Below, piece by piece: positions 23,101 through 36,346 of a DNA stretch of 64,000 nt. Under the pieces are notes generated by a model. That model was not told the origin of the DNA, ran no database searches, and saw nothing but the letters and a program-made list of their open reading frames with translations. The position numbers and the translations under genes are program-made. The DNA is taken from NCBI RefSeq assembly GCF_932526225.1, contig NC_064034.1:11482887-11546886 (forward strand). Direction: 5' to 3'. The stretch's first letter is position 1. The number at the start of each line of letters is the position of its first letter. Source of the stretch: Nematostella vectensis (taxonomy: Eukaryota; Cnidaria; Anthozoa; Actiniaria; Edwardsiidae).

Positions 23101-26100
23101 GATTTACAGATGACTTTCTATTCTATAAGGATATTAACAAGGGTTTCTTGTTTTGTTTTCCTCATTTAACCTTTTTTAACCCTCGATGATTTTTTTCATT
23201 TACTGTTTTGCATATAGTAGCAAGGTGTAGTGATTGACTATCTTACTTTCTCTTTGCTTTCTTCTCCTAAAGCACCTCAAGATAATGGCATAGACGCAAA
23301 GTCCAAGAAAGGTCGAGGCCAGAATGAGTATGAGTATCAGAAACTTTGGCAACACTGGCAACAGCGTCAGCAAATAGTCCCTCCCCCACCTGTATCCAGT
23401 AAGGTAGGGGTGCTTTCTGCAACATGGCTCAAACAGGAGATGGTCAATTAGTTTATTACCTTCTCTCACCCCAAGGCTGAATAACAAGCTGTGTCAGCAT
23501 ACAAGATACTTCGGAATCAATAACAATACCCAAATAGTAATGTTCGTTAACCAGAGTATAGAAATAGTTCACCAAAAACCTAATCTTCGCAATGTCACCA
23601 GTTTACTTCTGGAGGTCCAACGGAAACCCCAACTGTTAAAAGACAATATAAACTATTAGAATCCATGCTATTTAACAGGCCATTCTCTCTAAATTATTAA
23701 TCACTTCCTCAAAGAAACTTCCAATAGACACACTGCTTTCACAATTTTAAAATAGTTTTCGTGTTTCCTGTTAGAAATCATCAGAGATTATTACGTAATC
23801 CTCCCGAAGTAAACTGGTGACAATGCAGCTTTAATGAGACTTCTCCATGGCAGGCTGACCAAGATCAATTGGTACAAGCTTTTATTTGTGTATGAATGTT
23901 TTGTATATGTGAATAACTTGACAATGGGTAAAATATTTCATATACAGTACTCTGTGAGCCTTCTGGCATAGTATAAATGATGGCTTGGAGGAATTTGAAG
24001 AAATGTAGACATTGTTTTTTATTGTTCTTTTATTAGACCATGGAAGAGGCTGCCACAGATGTACAAAAATTAGAAGAAGACCTAAGCAAGCTGGCCGTCA
24101 GCAATGGGGAGAGTACTAACATGGAGCCAGATGTTGTTCCTAAGAGCCCTATCGCTGCCCCTAATGCTCCTGGAGAAGCAATAGCACCCAGTACACCTTC
24201 TTTCCAGAGTGAGCCACTAACACCACCTGCGTCCTTCCCAACTCCGCCACCATCTGAAGAAGCCACTCCTCCTGCTAAGTCTGCTGCTGTCAGCAATGGC
24301 CAACAGGCTGACAACAAGTTAGGTAAGTGTTATTTAATATTCTTGAAGGGGTTTTAGATTTATTGAGAATTATGGAAAATATAAGTTATGATGATTTGTA
24401 TTTGCTTCCTTCACAATTCATAAACAGGGTTTAATTTTCTTTTTTGAATCCTTAAATAGTGAAAACAGTAAAAAAAAACTCAAATATTTTCATTAATTTA
24501 TCAAAACCTCTAAGAATATTGACAGAGATTGATATCGATTCTGATTCTCTAAACATTTGTATAGATGGCATCCAGATCCGAGGTGTGATTACCAGCCTCA
24601 CTCCACAAGTCCTGAACACTGTTCTTCAGCGTCACCAGGCAGGGCAGATGTCAGAGATCATCTACCAGATTCTCACCAAGGCCGAGGTGACAGTGAGTGC
24701 TGCCTTGGAGGATGAAAACAACACAGATATCCTCCCGACACCGTTGCTGTATCGCCCCATACGGCAGAAGGTGTATGGGTTGCTGTTTGATAAGAAAGCT
24801 TACGACAAGTGAGTACTGTATCACATCTTTATCCATGCGGAGTGGTTTGCACAGGAAACATCTTTATGTGGTTTTCTGTGTAGTTTATTTGGATGCTATT
24901 TTTAAAAGAAAACTTACAATGCAGTGCATTATTGAATGTTAACTATCAGTTCCTTGTCATAGGAAACAAGGAACAATGCCCCATGATGCTCCCCCGATAG
25001 TAAAAGAGTGGTGTGTGTATGCTGGTAAAAAGTTGAACAAGCCTGATCTGGTAGAAGGTACTATCATGCAATGGGATGTCCCAGAGCTGCATCCACTCTG
25101 GTTTGGAAAAGAGCCCTCTGATGACCAGAATCGCATGAAGGCTTTTCTGACCTGCATGCAGAGTGACACACCCAACATGACCAAGACGACCATGGTGCCG
25201 CAGAGGCTGGTCATTATGTGTTGTGTCCTGAGGTGGGTTCATATTTATAGTGTGGTCATCATGTGTTCATGGTAGCACCCATCATGTGTTCATGGTAGCA
25301 CCCATCATGTGGCCATGGTAGCACCCATCATGTGGCCATGGTAGCACCCATCATGTGGCCATGGTAGCACCCATCATGTGGCCATGGTAGCACCCATCAT
25401 GTGGCCATGGTAGCACCCATCATGTGGCCATGGTAGCACCCATCATGTGGCCACGGTAGCACCCATCATGTGGCCATGGTAGCACCCATCATGTGTTCAT
25501 GGTAGCACCCATCATGTGTTCATGGTAGCACCCATCATGTGTTCATGGTAGCACCCATCATGTGTTCATGGTAGCACCCATCATGTGGCCATGGTAGCAC
25601 CCATCATGTGGCCATGGTAGCACCCATCATGTGGCCATGGTAGCACCCATCATGTGGCCATGGTAGCACCCATCATGTGGCCACGGTAGCACCCATCATG
25701 TGGCCATGGTAGCACCCATCATGTGACCATGGTAGCACCCATCATGTGTTCATGGTAGCACCCATCATGTGTTCATGGTAGCACCCATCATGTGTTCATG
25801 GTAGCACCCATCATGTGGCCATGGTAGCACCCATCATGTGGCCATGGTAGCACCCATCATGTGGCCATGGTAGCACCCATCATGTGGCCATGGTAGCACC
25901 CATCATGTGGCCATGGTAGCACCCATCATGTGGCCATGGTAGCACCCATCATGTGGCCATGGTAGCACCCATCATGTGGCCATGGTAGCACCCATCATGT
26001 GGCCATGGTAGCACCCATCATGTGGCCATGGTAGCACCCATCATGTGGCCATGGTAGCACCCATCATGTGGCCATGGTAGCACCCATCATGTGGCCATGG

Positions 26101-28137
26101 TAGCACCCATCATGTGGCCATGGTAGCACCCATCATGTGGCCATGGTAGCACCCATCATGTGGCCATGGTAGCACCCATCATGTGGCCATGGTAGCACCC
26201 ATCATGTGGCCATGGTAGCACCCATCATGTGGCCATGGTAGTAGCACCCATCATGTGGCCATGGTAGCACCCATCATGTGGCCATGGTAGCACCCATCCT
26301 GCATTTACTGTTAGACTGGCATTATAATTTTTTGACACAAACATAGTAAAAGTTGAAAACATGAATTAATATGGTTAGAGCATGCTATATACTTAGCGCT
26401 CTTACATTTTAAATCATAACACACACTTAGGAATGCCAATCCTGTAGCTGAGGAACACAAGCTTTTAGTATGTAAGCTCACATACAATACCTTCTAGTTA
26501 AATGCTGTCCATGTGAGGCTTTAACACATTGGACAGCCTTTGATCACATTAACAAACAAGGCATGCATTTCATCTTGGCTTTCGCAGCTTATTGTTTTGT
26601 TGTATTGTAACACCAGCTTATTGTTTTGTTGTATTGTAACACACTGTTTTGGGGGGTATTTTTTTTTTCTTGCATTCTGAAGACGGATTGCACAAATCTG
26701 TTTCACATTTCTAGATACCTGTTGATGCAAGGCAAGGGTCGTCCTATCATCCTGCCGCATGAGCTGGATGCCTTCCTAGCTGCTGCTCTTTCACCCCATA
26801 TCAGCACTGAGTGTAACCCCTCAAACCTCATGGGCCTTAAGCTGCCACGAGTCGACATGCGGGGTGTCCAGTTGGCATCCATCTTCATGCGTGGCGTTGA
26901 GGCTGCTGCTCTCGCTAATGACGCATGTGGTTGTCCCGTGCCCTGGGAGCTTGTTTGCCCTTGGAATTACTTTGACGGCAAGCTGTTCATGAGTAAATAC
27001 ATCATGGCTTCCAATGATGTAGGTCAACTGGAACTTTGTGATGGCAAGGTAGGCCACACATTTTTCTGACTTTTTTGCCTACTTAATCATATTCTGTTGG
27101 CAATACCTTGTATTTTAGGGACTAATTGCTCAGTGTCATGTACACGTATGCAGGAAGACAAATTTAGTTTGGTTCAATAATCAATAATTTTTTTTGTCCA
27201 ACAGAATGCGAGACTGGAAAAATTGCAACGTATGCGATGGTGTATTGTTGAGAAGATTCCTCAAGAGTTTCTAGGTATGAGGCTGCCTCCCATGGGAGGG
27301 CGCTTCCCTGGGGCTGGCCTACTTCCAACCCCTCCACCTTTCTTCCCCTTTCATGGTATGCCCATGCCCATGCCCAACTTCATCCCAGCAGGGGCGAACA
27401 TCCCCTCACCCCCATCCCTCCTCTCAGAGAGGCCCCGCACTCGAGGGGCAAGCAGCAAGAGACCTGTGTCCGGCCTGGGAGGCACTCTGGAGGTTGCGGG
27501 GGTCCCTGTTGCAAAATGGGGCGGGAACAAAGCCGGCAGGGGCTATGATGAAAGGAACCGCATCATTGCTGGTGGACCCATGAGTGTAGAAATGTCATTT
27601 AGAGGTAGGCGTGGCAGGAGGGGAGGGAATCGCGGCCGAGGAGGTGGAGCCAACTGGGCGGGGACAAGGAACGTGACGTGGGCAGTAGAGCCCGATGCTG
27701 ACTACGACCGTCGTATTGGCTACAAGGAGCCCGTCCCACGCATGGACCCCTCTAACGATCAGGTCCGCAAGGGGGGAGATGGTGGTAATGACACTGTGGC
27801 TTTCAGGGGCTTGGCCGATGGTGGCAGCGACATTGATATCGCCAGTGGCGAGCAGCTGAATGCCAGCACCTCTTTTCCAGTTCCTGGGATCCCCCTCATG
27901 GGCATCCCCGCCCCCCTGATGCAACCCCCTCACTCGCTGATCGGGGACAAGGAGCCAGAGAACCCAGCTACGCCTCCTCTTCACATCCTTGCCAAGCCTG
28001 CCGACAAGCTTTCAACACAAGGGCGAGGGAGAGGGTTACCTGTGGGTGCAAGTAACGGCCCAGCCACAGACACAGAAGCCGCAATCGGAAGGGGGCGAGC
28101 CTGGTGGTTAGAGCAATCACAGCAGCCGGCCACATAG
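20195..28137 (+). CDS. FAM120A: FAM120A-like protein (constitutive coactivator of PPAR-gamma-like)
   Basis: Eight exons join in frame: 20195-20968, 22174-22369, 23273-23403, 24037-24322, 24565-24808, 24963-25232, 26715-27048 and 27205-28137, giving 1055 residues against roughly 1100 in vertebrate members. The N-terminus is an XPG/FEN1-like PIN fold (residues 1 to about 250): MGLQALQDFVESH, then VIDAMSCVRYLYG and DWVCGGQWN, close to FAM120A. Exon 4 encodes a Pro/Ser-rich linker. Exon 8 has Pro/Met-rich stretches and an RGG-type tract (RGRRGRRGGNRGRGGG), which in this family suggests RNA binding. Vertebrate relatives are RNA-binding scaffold proteins, and the nuclease fold is thought to be inactive. 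The exact role here is inferred only from family. Confidence 0.92.
21286..21785. mobile_element. MITE of 500 bp in FAM120 intron 1
   Basis: The left end ATGCCGTGGTTAGACTAG is matched by the inverse of the right end, CTAGTGTAACCACGGCAT. The inner parts also pair loosely (AACCTAGGTT, ACCTGGGTT). There is no coding capacity, so it is a non-autonomous DNA transposon of unassigned superfamily. Confidence 0.7.
23583..23833. mobile_element. MITE family A, copy 1 (about 250 bp)
   Basis: The inverted ends read GCAATGTCACCAGTTTACTT and AAGTAAACTGGTGACAATGC. The whole element is the reverse complement of 45881-46130, matching along its full length, including TCTATTGGAAGTTTCTTTGA and GGCCTGTTAAATA. It lies in FAM120 intron 3. 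Confidence 0.9.
25255..26299. repeat. 23-bp minisatellite in FAM120 intron 6
   Basis: The unit CATCATGTGGCCATGGTAGCACC repeats about 45 times. A GTGTTC variant replaces GTGGCC in blocks near 25265-25300, 25490-25570 and 25740-25800. One unit at about 26240 carries an extra GTA. The block order shows that whole runs were duplicated. Confidence 0.95.
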
Positions 28138-28316
28138 ACAGAATTCTGGAGACTTGAAAAAATTTTGGTACATAGAGGCTTGGAAAAATAGAGACTCGAT
28201 TCCTGTGCCATCTCTAGATTTTTTTTTGGTTATTGGTCAGCAGTTGTGTACTACCGTTTACTTAGAGAGTAATCATTTGGTGTCTAATTCGCGGTCGGTT
28301 CAATTGCCTCATACTT
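28138..28316. other. Presumed FAM120 3' UTR
   Basis: No AATAAA lies close to the stop codon; the nearest are much further downstream (about 29180 and 29528), beyond a transposon. The 3' end of the transcript cannot be placed. Confidence 0.3.
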
Positions 28317-28835
28317 AGTAGAGGAGACTGTCTAGGAAACCCGGCGAACTCCGAGGAACATAAACAATAGGCGCTCTCTGTCAAACAACCCTGTCACGTA
28401 ATCACGACTTTACACAAACCAAGTTGCAGTACAAAAATCGAAACATATGGACGAGAATTTTTTCACTCGCTTTCTTTTAATCTTAGTCTTTATCACACTA
28501 TACAAGTTTTATTGCCATTACATCCTGAGCTCTAAACAGCGATGTATGTTTTGTGCAAGTGCTAAGCGGGTCTAAAATTCTACAGTAAAGCTCTCGAGCA
28601 ATCTCAGTGAGCTCACGTGGCAAGTATAATAGCATTTGTACAATCCTGTATCGATACTATGGAGTTTTGGAAAAATCGCGGTGTGGTGTTGATGCAAATA
28701 GCAACGAGACTCAGTACTCCGTGTATTCTCTTGTACTGCATGCTCGGGTTGTGCTACTGAACGACCACGTGACAGGGCAAAAAAAAGGGTTCTGCCTGTG
28801 TGGGTCGCGACCTTAGCTAATCAGTTTCCTCTACT
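28317..28835. mobile_element. Non-autonomous DNA transposon family B, copy 1
   Basis: The ends are inverted copies: AGTAGAGGAGACTG at 28317 and CAGTTTCCTCTACT ending at 28835. The interior matches 62394-62959 over most of its length (for example TTTTATTGCCATTA, GATGTATGTTTTG, CAATCTCAGTGAGCT, CCACGTGACAGGGC). The two copies differ at many positions, so the family is old. No transposase is encoded. Confidence 0.85.
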
Positions 28836-29604
28836 GACTATGATGAGCCCAAGAGCCAATCCCTGTACCAAGAAGCATACCAAGATGTATTGACTAAAGG
28901 GACAGTTCAGAGAAGAAGAAAAACTACCAGGAAAGAAATTTGACATCTTGTGATCGGACTCGGGCGTATGCTCTGGGCCTGATGCTGGCCTAGCTCTTTT
29001 TTGCAATAGTGGATCAATAGCGTTTGAATGGTGCCGTGAACTTATGTTGAAACAATCACTGATTTAGAGGTTATCGCAAGTAGAAGTTTAGATTTTTTTT
29101 TCTTTTTCAGCAGGCGTTTAACATAAGAGTGGTTTTCATAACCCGTGAAAATATCAGAAGAACTAGTGAAATTTTAGCTAATAAATTGTATTACGCTAAA
29201 ATCGAGTCTGATCAGAACTACAGGTACTACTTTTATTGTGAGATTTCATGAATTTTGTTGAAAAAAAAAATTGGACATAAAGATGTAATGGCAGATTTAT
29301 TTTCTTTAAGGTTGTGATGTTTTATAGACCTAAAAAAAAGCGTTTCATCAACTGCTGAACTCCTGCTGAAAGGACGTTGGGGTACAAGCTTCTGTAAGCT
29401 GGTCAAAATCGTGGACTAGATTCCCTATGTTGATTGTTACTACTTTATGTGGAATATTTGATAACACATTAAATTTGATACTTGTAATGGACAGGTTTTT
29501 TTCTTTTTAATGTATCAAACCTTTTCGAAATAAAACCTTAATGTACACCTATTTCAATTAAGGTTGACTATAAGAAAATTGAAAATGATGAATGCCAAAC
29601 ACTA
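28836..29604. other. AT-rich intergenic DNA
   Basis: No gene, long repeat or RNA gene is recognised here. Confidence 0.5.
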
Positions 29605-30056
29605 CTGGGGCTCGTATCTCGTAACACCCGAGAATTCTCGGGCCCGAAAACGTTTTATTCTTTAAATTTGAAAAGCTGGCTAATTCCTATAAGATTTATG
29701 GTATCTAAATGTGTTGAAATATCGTCAAACATCGTATTTTACCACAAAAATTCATGTGGAGGAGGATTCTTTTTTAGATTTTGACTTTACCCGAACTTCT
29801 CGGGCCCGAAATTCACATGGCTTAAATATTAAGAAAGTTCTCGGGGCCCCGCAGTCACCCGAGACTTTTCGGGTAACTTTTTGGCTTCAGCAAAACTTCG
29901 AAAATAGCCCTATTGAACATAATCATTTGAAGTACGAACGAGTGGAAGTTCAAACTGTTCTAAAACATGATAGCGGTTCTCCAAAATGAAAACATGCGAA
30001 ATTTTGAACAAAAATGCAAAATTAAGTTCTCGGGTGTTTTGAGAAACGGGCGCCAG
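29605..30056. mobile_element. Inverted-repeat element with CCCGAGAA motifs
   Basis: The left end CTGGGGCTCGTATCTC and the inverse of the right end CTGGCGCCCGTTTCTC both lead into AACACCCGAGAA. Inside, three further CTCGGG or CCCGAGA blocks are spaced through 452 bp, so the element can fold in several ways. It is a probable MITE of unassigned superfamily. Confidence 0.65.
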
Positions 30057-32520
30057 GTTAAACAAGTCTTGTATCTGTTAATGACATTCAGTGAGGCTAA
30101 ATCAAGTTTGTAGCGAGTAATTGTAATGAATGAACGAATTTTTGTTACAAGAAAACATTATTATTGGCCAAACTTTGTTCCATTTTCCATTCTGTTATCG
30201 TCAAACTTTATTGAAATAGGTGTATACATGGTGATGTACTTGACCAACGAGTTCGGATTTCGCTTTTCTCGCCTAAAAAACCTAACCGGTGCGGCGGTGT
30301 CGCCGTCTGTTTTCTCGTTCGCGGAAACGATGGCCAGATCTAAATATCCTTTAAACACTCAACTAGACTCAAAAACTAGTTTCATTATAAAGCTTCCACA
30401 AAAGATCTTGGATTATTTTAGAAATAATGTTCTGAAATGGAAATTTGTGTAAAGGCCCATCTGGTCACTGCTGGGCACGTATTCCGTGCACTGGGGATAG
30501 TTTCTATTGTTTGTCTAATACTGATTATTATATAAGATTTTTGTGATTGCACAAGAACCTTTGCGTCATCTAAGACAAGATGGGAGCAAGGGATTTAGTA
30601 GTCTCCTCTAAAGATCATTTAAGACACATCGAAAAATCAAACTTTTGAGATCGGAAATTATAGTATAAAGAACTCGATTAGACTATTCCTTGGCAACATG
30701 CGAAATTGAAAGCGATAATAATGGTTTATTTTGGCGATTTTTGGACGAGATTGACAGATAGATATTCACCAGTTCACGGCTTGCCCCTAACCCCTAAAAA
30801 AAAAAAATTTCTTGCATAAACTTGGAAAACAAGGCCGTTGAAAACCACTAGTTGTTTATGCAGAAAAATTTTTTAATAATAAATGCCTAAGAAACGTGGC
30901 TGAATATCAATGGGAGCAAGCCCTTTAAGAAAAAAGTTGAAAAACAGGATGGTTATCCGATAGGATAGGAAGAAGTAAGACTAATTTCCAGTCCAGCTTT
31001 TCTTTGGAGCATATGTTTGGAGAAGCAATTTTGTAGATATTTTCGTCTCCATAAACAAGTTTTTTTTATTAAAAATAAGGAATGATCGCCTACAATGATA
31101 TATCATTTCCGGATTTATAAGTAGAACTCTTAGTGCAGAGTCCCACGAATGAAAATGCGGATATTTTAGTGCTGTTCTACATTTGCTTTTTTTTTACGAA
31201 TATAAAGACTTTTATTCGTATTGGCTCGTCGAATTTCAAACACAGAAACTCACATTCTAGTTTTATTGGCAGGATGTTATAATGGCCTTCGCCTATGCAA
31301 TATTGAAAAATCTTAACTGTTGAAAAATCGATCATTTAATCTTATTTAGAATGCAAAAATAAATAGTTGTGATTATCTTTTGATAATTACTAGATCTTTC
31401 TTTGGTCATATGAACTAATTATTGTTTGTTTTCCTTGTCTTTTTTGAGGATATGCTTTCGGCTGGCTACCATTAACTCGTAAAATAGATTTTTTTCTATT
31501 CTGTCGAAACAAAAACCTTCATCAGGATTTCCAGTAGCAGTGCGCATCTCCCTTTTCCCATTTTTTTAAAAGAATTGGCAGTCGGTATCGACACAAAAAG
31601 CCACAAATTTTCATATTTACGGTTCCCCTAATGGCATACCACTTGTTTTGTCCCAGGATTGAGTAGTTCCTGGGACTCTCTTTTCGGGTCCTTTTTGACA
31701 TTAAATTAAATTTGACATTGAATTAAATTGGTCTTCAGTGGAGTTCCGCTTTCTTTGCTAGGTAAAATGTTGCTTTTGTGCAACTTAATATACCGATCAT
31801 CACCTTTTCGTCGTTAAAAGGCCATTTTCGAGTCATTTTATCCCTGATGAGTGGGCAACCACGAAACAGGCCTGTAGGGAAACCTATGTAGTTTGTATTT
31901 TTCTCAAACCAACACTATACACCGCTCTACTTTCGAGTATTGAGCACTTTCTATGAAAGCCTTCAACCATCATTTTATATTTTATGTTATGTTTGATGAG
32001 TGCCGTTTTGAAAAATAAACCAGAATAGTTACCACCCGAATCTATTTTGTGGAACGACGCCGTCGGAGCCAGAATACTGTAATTTTTGACTTCATAGAAA
32101 TACCCTTCCGTGTGTTTGCTGATAAGATATTCTCAAAACCCTGCAAAAACTTAATTTGCGATAAACAAAAAAGGCAAATTAACTATTGTGTCTTATTTTA
32201 TTGTCAATACTACGGTAATGAATTTTAAGTGCGTTTTTGATTAGCAGGTGAGAAGTGTTGTTTGTTTCTCACTTGCTTCAAAAATGTGATAAATGCAATT
32301 TATCGAGAAAAGCTCAGTATTTTAAACAATAGCTTCAATTTGAGAAAGAGATGTCGTTTAGGATCATCAAAAATAGAATAAAGAAAATATTGCTGAAACA
32401 TTATCCATTAAGTTATTCAATTTCTGCATGTGTAAAACAGTAGTGGGTATTAAGTAATATTTTTAGCGGCCTAATAATCCCGGCCTAAAAACCCTTCCAT
32501 CCTGATGCTTTTCCTTCTAT
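30057..32520. other. AT-rich intergenic DNA
   Basis: This 2.4-kb stretch is AT-rich with scattered A and T runs. Short open frames near 30126-30452 overlap on both strands and show no family motif. I see no gene or repeat family in it. Confidence 0.5.
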
Positions 32521-32524
32521 TGCG

Positions 32525-32547
32525 TGACGTCACGGTTGGTTTATAAC
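32525..32547 (+). promoter_or_regulatory. CRE and TATA-like sites of thioredoxin gene
   Basis: A perfect CRE palindrome TGACGTCA (32525-32532) is followed by a TATA-like TTTATAAC (about 32540-32547), roughly 80-100 bp before the start codon at 32628. The spacing suits a core promoter with a CREB/ATF-type site, but function is inferred. Confidence 0.5.
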
Positions 32548-32627
32548 ACAGCGACCGTGCCTCGTTTAGACATTCCGGCCTCACATCGTCGATTGATTAG
32601 AACGCTGTCATCCAGGAAAGCTGAATA

Positions 32628-35600
32628 ATGTTTGGACGCAACAAGAATGCGGGAAATAAAGTTAAAGAAATCGAGGAGAGGGTAAGTCGATTGTTCGCTA
32701 GTTGACATTGAGAGTGTGTGATAAGCGTTAAAATAGGGATTAATAGCGACTAACTCCCAAGAGACTGTTGACGGACCTTGTTTGAGATGTGTTTACATTT
32801 TTTTGGAGGAATAAAATTGTTCGCAAGTTGACCTGGTTAGAATATCAGATCAAGTCCTTCACTTTGCCTTTGAAATAGTCAAATCACATTGATAGAATTT
32901 CAGTTTTTTTGCCTTCTGCCCTGGATTATTAAGAAGATTTGACATCGAACATGACATCGAGAAAATTAATTCATTCATAAATCTAAGGACTTCATACATT
33001 ACTTACTTACTGTTTTTTCATTCGACTGTTCTTTTTATATTTTAATAGGCCGAATTCAACAGCGTTATCAATAACACCAAAGACAAACTAGTTGTTATTG
33101 ATTTCTACGCGGAATGGTGTGGCCCCTGTCGACAAATCAAACCGAAATTCAAGGTAGTATCAGCAGTCAATGGTCACCGGGTTCATTTGATAATTCATCC
33201 ATCCTACATTTGTTCTTTCAAATTTTCGTTCGAATGGGAGCATTGCTTAAATAAAAAAGGACAAAGAAACGAGAGAAAAGAAAACATTTGCGTATTTCAT
33301 AATTGTCTTATTTGATCTCCGCGCTAATCAAACAAGCGGACAACATATTGTATACTACCTGAATGATTGCATTTGAGTTTAACCAGAAGACAAACATTCA
33401 AAATTAAAAGATTCGTAATATCAAAAGATAAGATATAATAACAGAGTCATTGAAAACGTATTTTTACATCCTTTAAACAATTTTTTTCCCATATATCCTT
33501 CCATCCACTATTCCCATTATCAGTTATGATCATTACTTTATAGTGTTGAAGGTAGTAATGTAATAGACTTAATATAAAACTGCTATGAAAAATAATTACC
33601 ATCTCAGAAACAAGCACCCAGAAGATTGAGGACAAACTTTTATTAATTTCTACTTTGTCAGAATAAATATTTGTTTTAATTTCATTTTTCAATGGATTGT
33701 AGCCCCCTGGAATTTAATTTATAGCTATTTTTTTAATATTTAGAACCTGTCCTGTATTCATGGTTAGAGAAATACTGTAATTTGTTTACTTTTAATTACA
33801 CACTGCTGTGTCTTTTATTATTTCAATCTGTTTTTTTTTTTCATTTATAGAAAATGGCTCTAGAGGAGTTCAAAGATGTCTTCTTCGCTAAGATTGATGT
33901 TGATGAGTTAGAGGTATAGAGGTTACCACTAATTTCAAAATTTATTAATTTTCATTCTTTTGAAGTTTATTTTAATTCGGTTTGGATTGTTTAATATAAT
34001 ACTCATTATATGAGACTACAATAGCATTTGCTCATTTGGCACAGCAAGATGATAAGAAAGTTTCAGCTGTTAGCAACAAAGCTGATCACATATTTATGCA
34101 GTGGTACTGACATATGATCAGAAGCAAATGATAAAATAAAGTAAAGTTTAATAAACAAAAAATAAAAATAAAAGAACGTTTCCAAAAATTCTGCTTTTTT
34201 TACATTAAATTGAAGGAATGGGGATATTCAAATATTTAATTTTACCTGGTTTATTTGCATGAAAGGAAATTAATAGTAATGGAGAGTGCTTCGTTTTTAA
34301 ACTGCAAAAGAGAAGTACCTCGTTTGTTACCATGAACAATAACATAATTTATTGCTGTTATGAATATCTTAAGAGTACATACCTTGAACTCTAAGATTTG
34401 AATATTCGAATGGTATATTATAACTAAACAGTTTTTAATAGCATATTTTACAAAGCATTCACAGATGGTGTGGGTGGAGGAAGTAGGAAGAGAGGACAAT
34501 TTAGATGTCCATCTGTAAAACTTGGGTTCAAACTTTGCATGTTGTGTTTGTTGCCATAATTTTTACATATGGGAAAAATTGCCCTCGTAACAGTAGGGCA
34601 GATAATAGAAAGTCAAAAATTTACAAACAGATCTTGTTGTCTGTACCTTACATAAACAAAAATTGGGACAGGCTATTTCTGTTAGGGTCAGTCAGTTTTT
34701 AAGAATTAAACCTACCTTGAAAGATTTATCCCCAATCTGGGCTTTTTTATTTTCAGTCAGCAATTTCCAAATTGGTGGGATTTCTGGCCAAAAATGGGAT
34801 GGCATCAAATTTTTTCATGTTTTTTTTTTTAGTTTGAAGATTTTAGTTCCACATTCGGGAGTTTATGATTTTTGATTCACACCCTTGAAACTGAGATTTC
34901 GTCCAAGATTTTGAGATTCCCACAAAATGCAGGAAAGTTTTTAGCTGTAAATGGGTATACAGTTTTCATTTTTTTTTTTCAGGAGTTATCAGAGGATGAA
35001 CAAATAACTGCAATGCCGACCTTTGTTTTTTACAAGAATGGACAGAAAGTATGAGAGGAATGGGTTTGGGGTCTATAAACATGATAAAGAATACCAAGGA
35101 TATAAACATGCAACCCAAAAACTTTTACATAAATCAATTCCCCCCCCCCCCTACAAAAAATACAACATAAAATTAGATGTAAACAAAAGAAGGGCGATTT
35201 TTTCATACAAGCATTATATCTCAGGAAATTCCAGAGCGTAAAATTCTCAATTGGCTAGTCCCCTGTGTAGCTGTCCTTATCGTCTGTCTCCTTGGGAGGG
35301 GTTTTAGATTGACACAAAGGACGGCTGCATAGGAGACAAGGGTGTGAAGGGTATCAGAAACCCCCCACCCACCCCCTCTCCCACCCCATAGGTGTTCAAC
35401 TCACTCGTTTCCACCAAGAGATTGTATATTAGCAGGCGATAACTATTTTCATACTTGTTTTTACACCAAAATCACTCCCCCTCTCTAAAACCACATATAA
35501 CTGAGGATAGTGTTTTAATCGTCCTTTTTTTTTGCCCTAATTTCTTAGTCCCATGTTTTTTCAGCACTTGAATCACTTTTTTCTTTTGTCGTTTTGCAGC

Positions 35601-35662
35601 TGGAGAAACTTGTCGGCGCTAACGAGGTGAAGCTACGCGAACTAATACTAAAGTACAAGTAA
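32628..35662 (+). CDS. TXN: Thioredoxin
   Basis: This small redox protein reduces protein disulphides, probably in the cytosol since no targeting peptide is evident. Five exons, all in phase 0, are 32628-32681, 33049-33153, 33851-33913, 34983-35048 and 35600-35662, giving 116 residues. The active site WCGPC is at residues 41-45, in FYAEWCGPCRQIKP. The buried Asp lies in VVIDF, and the cis-proline in AMPTFVFYKNG (Pro86). The C-terminus LVGANEVKLRELI is also typical. Introns split it at the same places as animal thioredoxin genes. About ten residues at the N-terminus (MFGRNKNAGN) exceed the usual length. The gene is intact and looks functional. Confidence 0.95.
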
Positions 35663-35993
35663 TAAACAAAGAGTTGCCCTGGACTTTTGTAAGATAGAGA
35701 GCAGATATCATACTATGCTAAGAACATAAAGTTTTATTGTTTAATAATATATTATTCAAAGGGATAAATTATAAAATTAATAGAAAATATTATTATACAA
35801 GTAGTAGAGCTGTCCTTTTTACATTAGTGGATATTTATAAGATTACGGAAAACTATTGTTCTTATAACATTCGTGAAAAATGTTGATATTAATATGTATT
35901 TATTAGATGTAGAGGATATTTGGCATTAACATTAAAAGCAACTTTATGCAAAAGAATGTATTTTGTGTCATTTTTAAATACTTTCTATGTCAT

Positions 35994-35999
35994 AATAAA
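35994..35999 (+). terminator. Poly(A) signal, thioredoxin gene
   Basis: AATAAA about 330 bp past the stop codon, in an AT-rich 3' UTR. Earlier variant signals may be used instead. Confidence 0.4.
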
Positions 36000-36206
36000 A
36001 TTTTTTGCAGTTAACACATCTGAAGCTGGATTGGCGAAGAGAAGGGGGTAGGGGGGGGGGATTTAAGTCATTTTAGAAACCACGTTTCCACTTAGCCGCG
36101 AAGGATATCCGGTTGCTCCCCCCTTTCGTCTCGTCTTGAGTCGATGATAACTTTTTTGGAGTTTTATTGTATAATACCCATCATAAAATATAAAAATAGG
36201 GGCTAC

Positions 36207-36346
36207 GGGCCCCTATTTGAAAGGTCCATTAATTTCCTAATAAAAACATTCCCTTTTATACGGGCTCCTATTTGAAAGGTCCATTAAATTCCTAATAAAA
36301 ACATTCCTTTTTATACGGGCCCCTATTTGAAAGGTCCATTAATTAC
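36207..36346. repeat. 55-bp tandem repeat split by the foldback element
   Basis: The unit GGGCCCCTATTTGAAAGGTC plus CATTAATTTCCTAATAAAAACATTCC occurs at 36207, 36262 and 36317. The third unit is interrupted at 36346, and its remainder (CTAATAAAAACGTTCCC) resumes at 43264. The repeat is therefore the target into which the large element inserted. Confidence 0.85.
36334..36346. repeat. 13-bp target-site duplication, left
   Basis: GTCCATTAATTAC directly precedes the element and is repeated exactly at 43251-43263, directly after it. Confidence 0.8.

Noticed and set aside
27595-27984. A minus-strand frame in the last FAM120 exon
   Set aside because: It lies opposite the RGG- and Pro-rich coding sequence and has no independent support.
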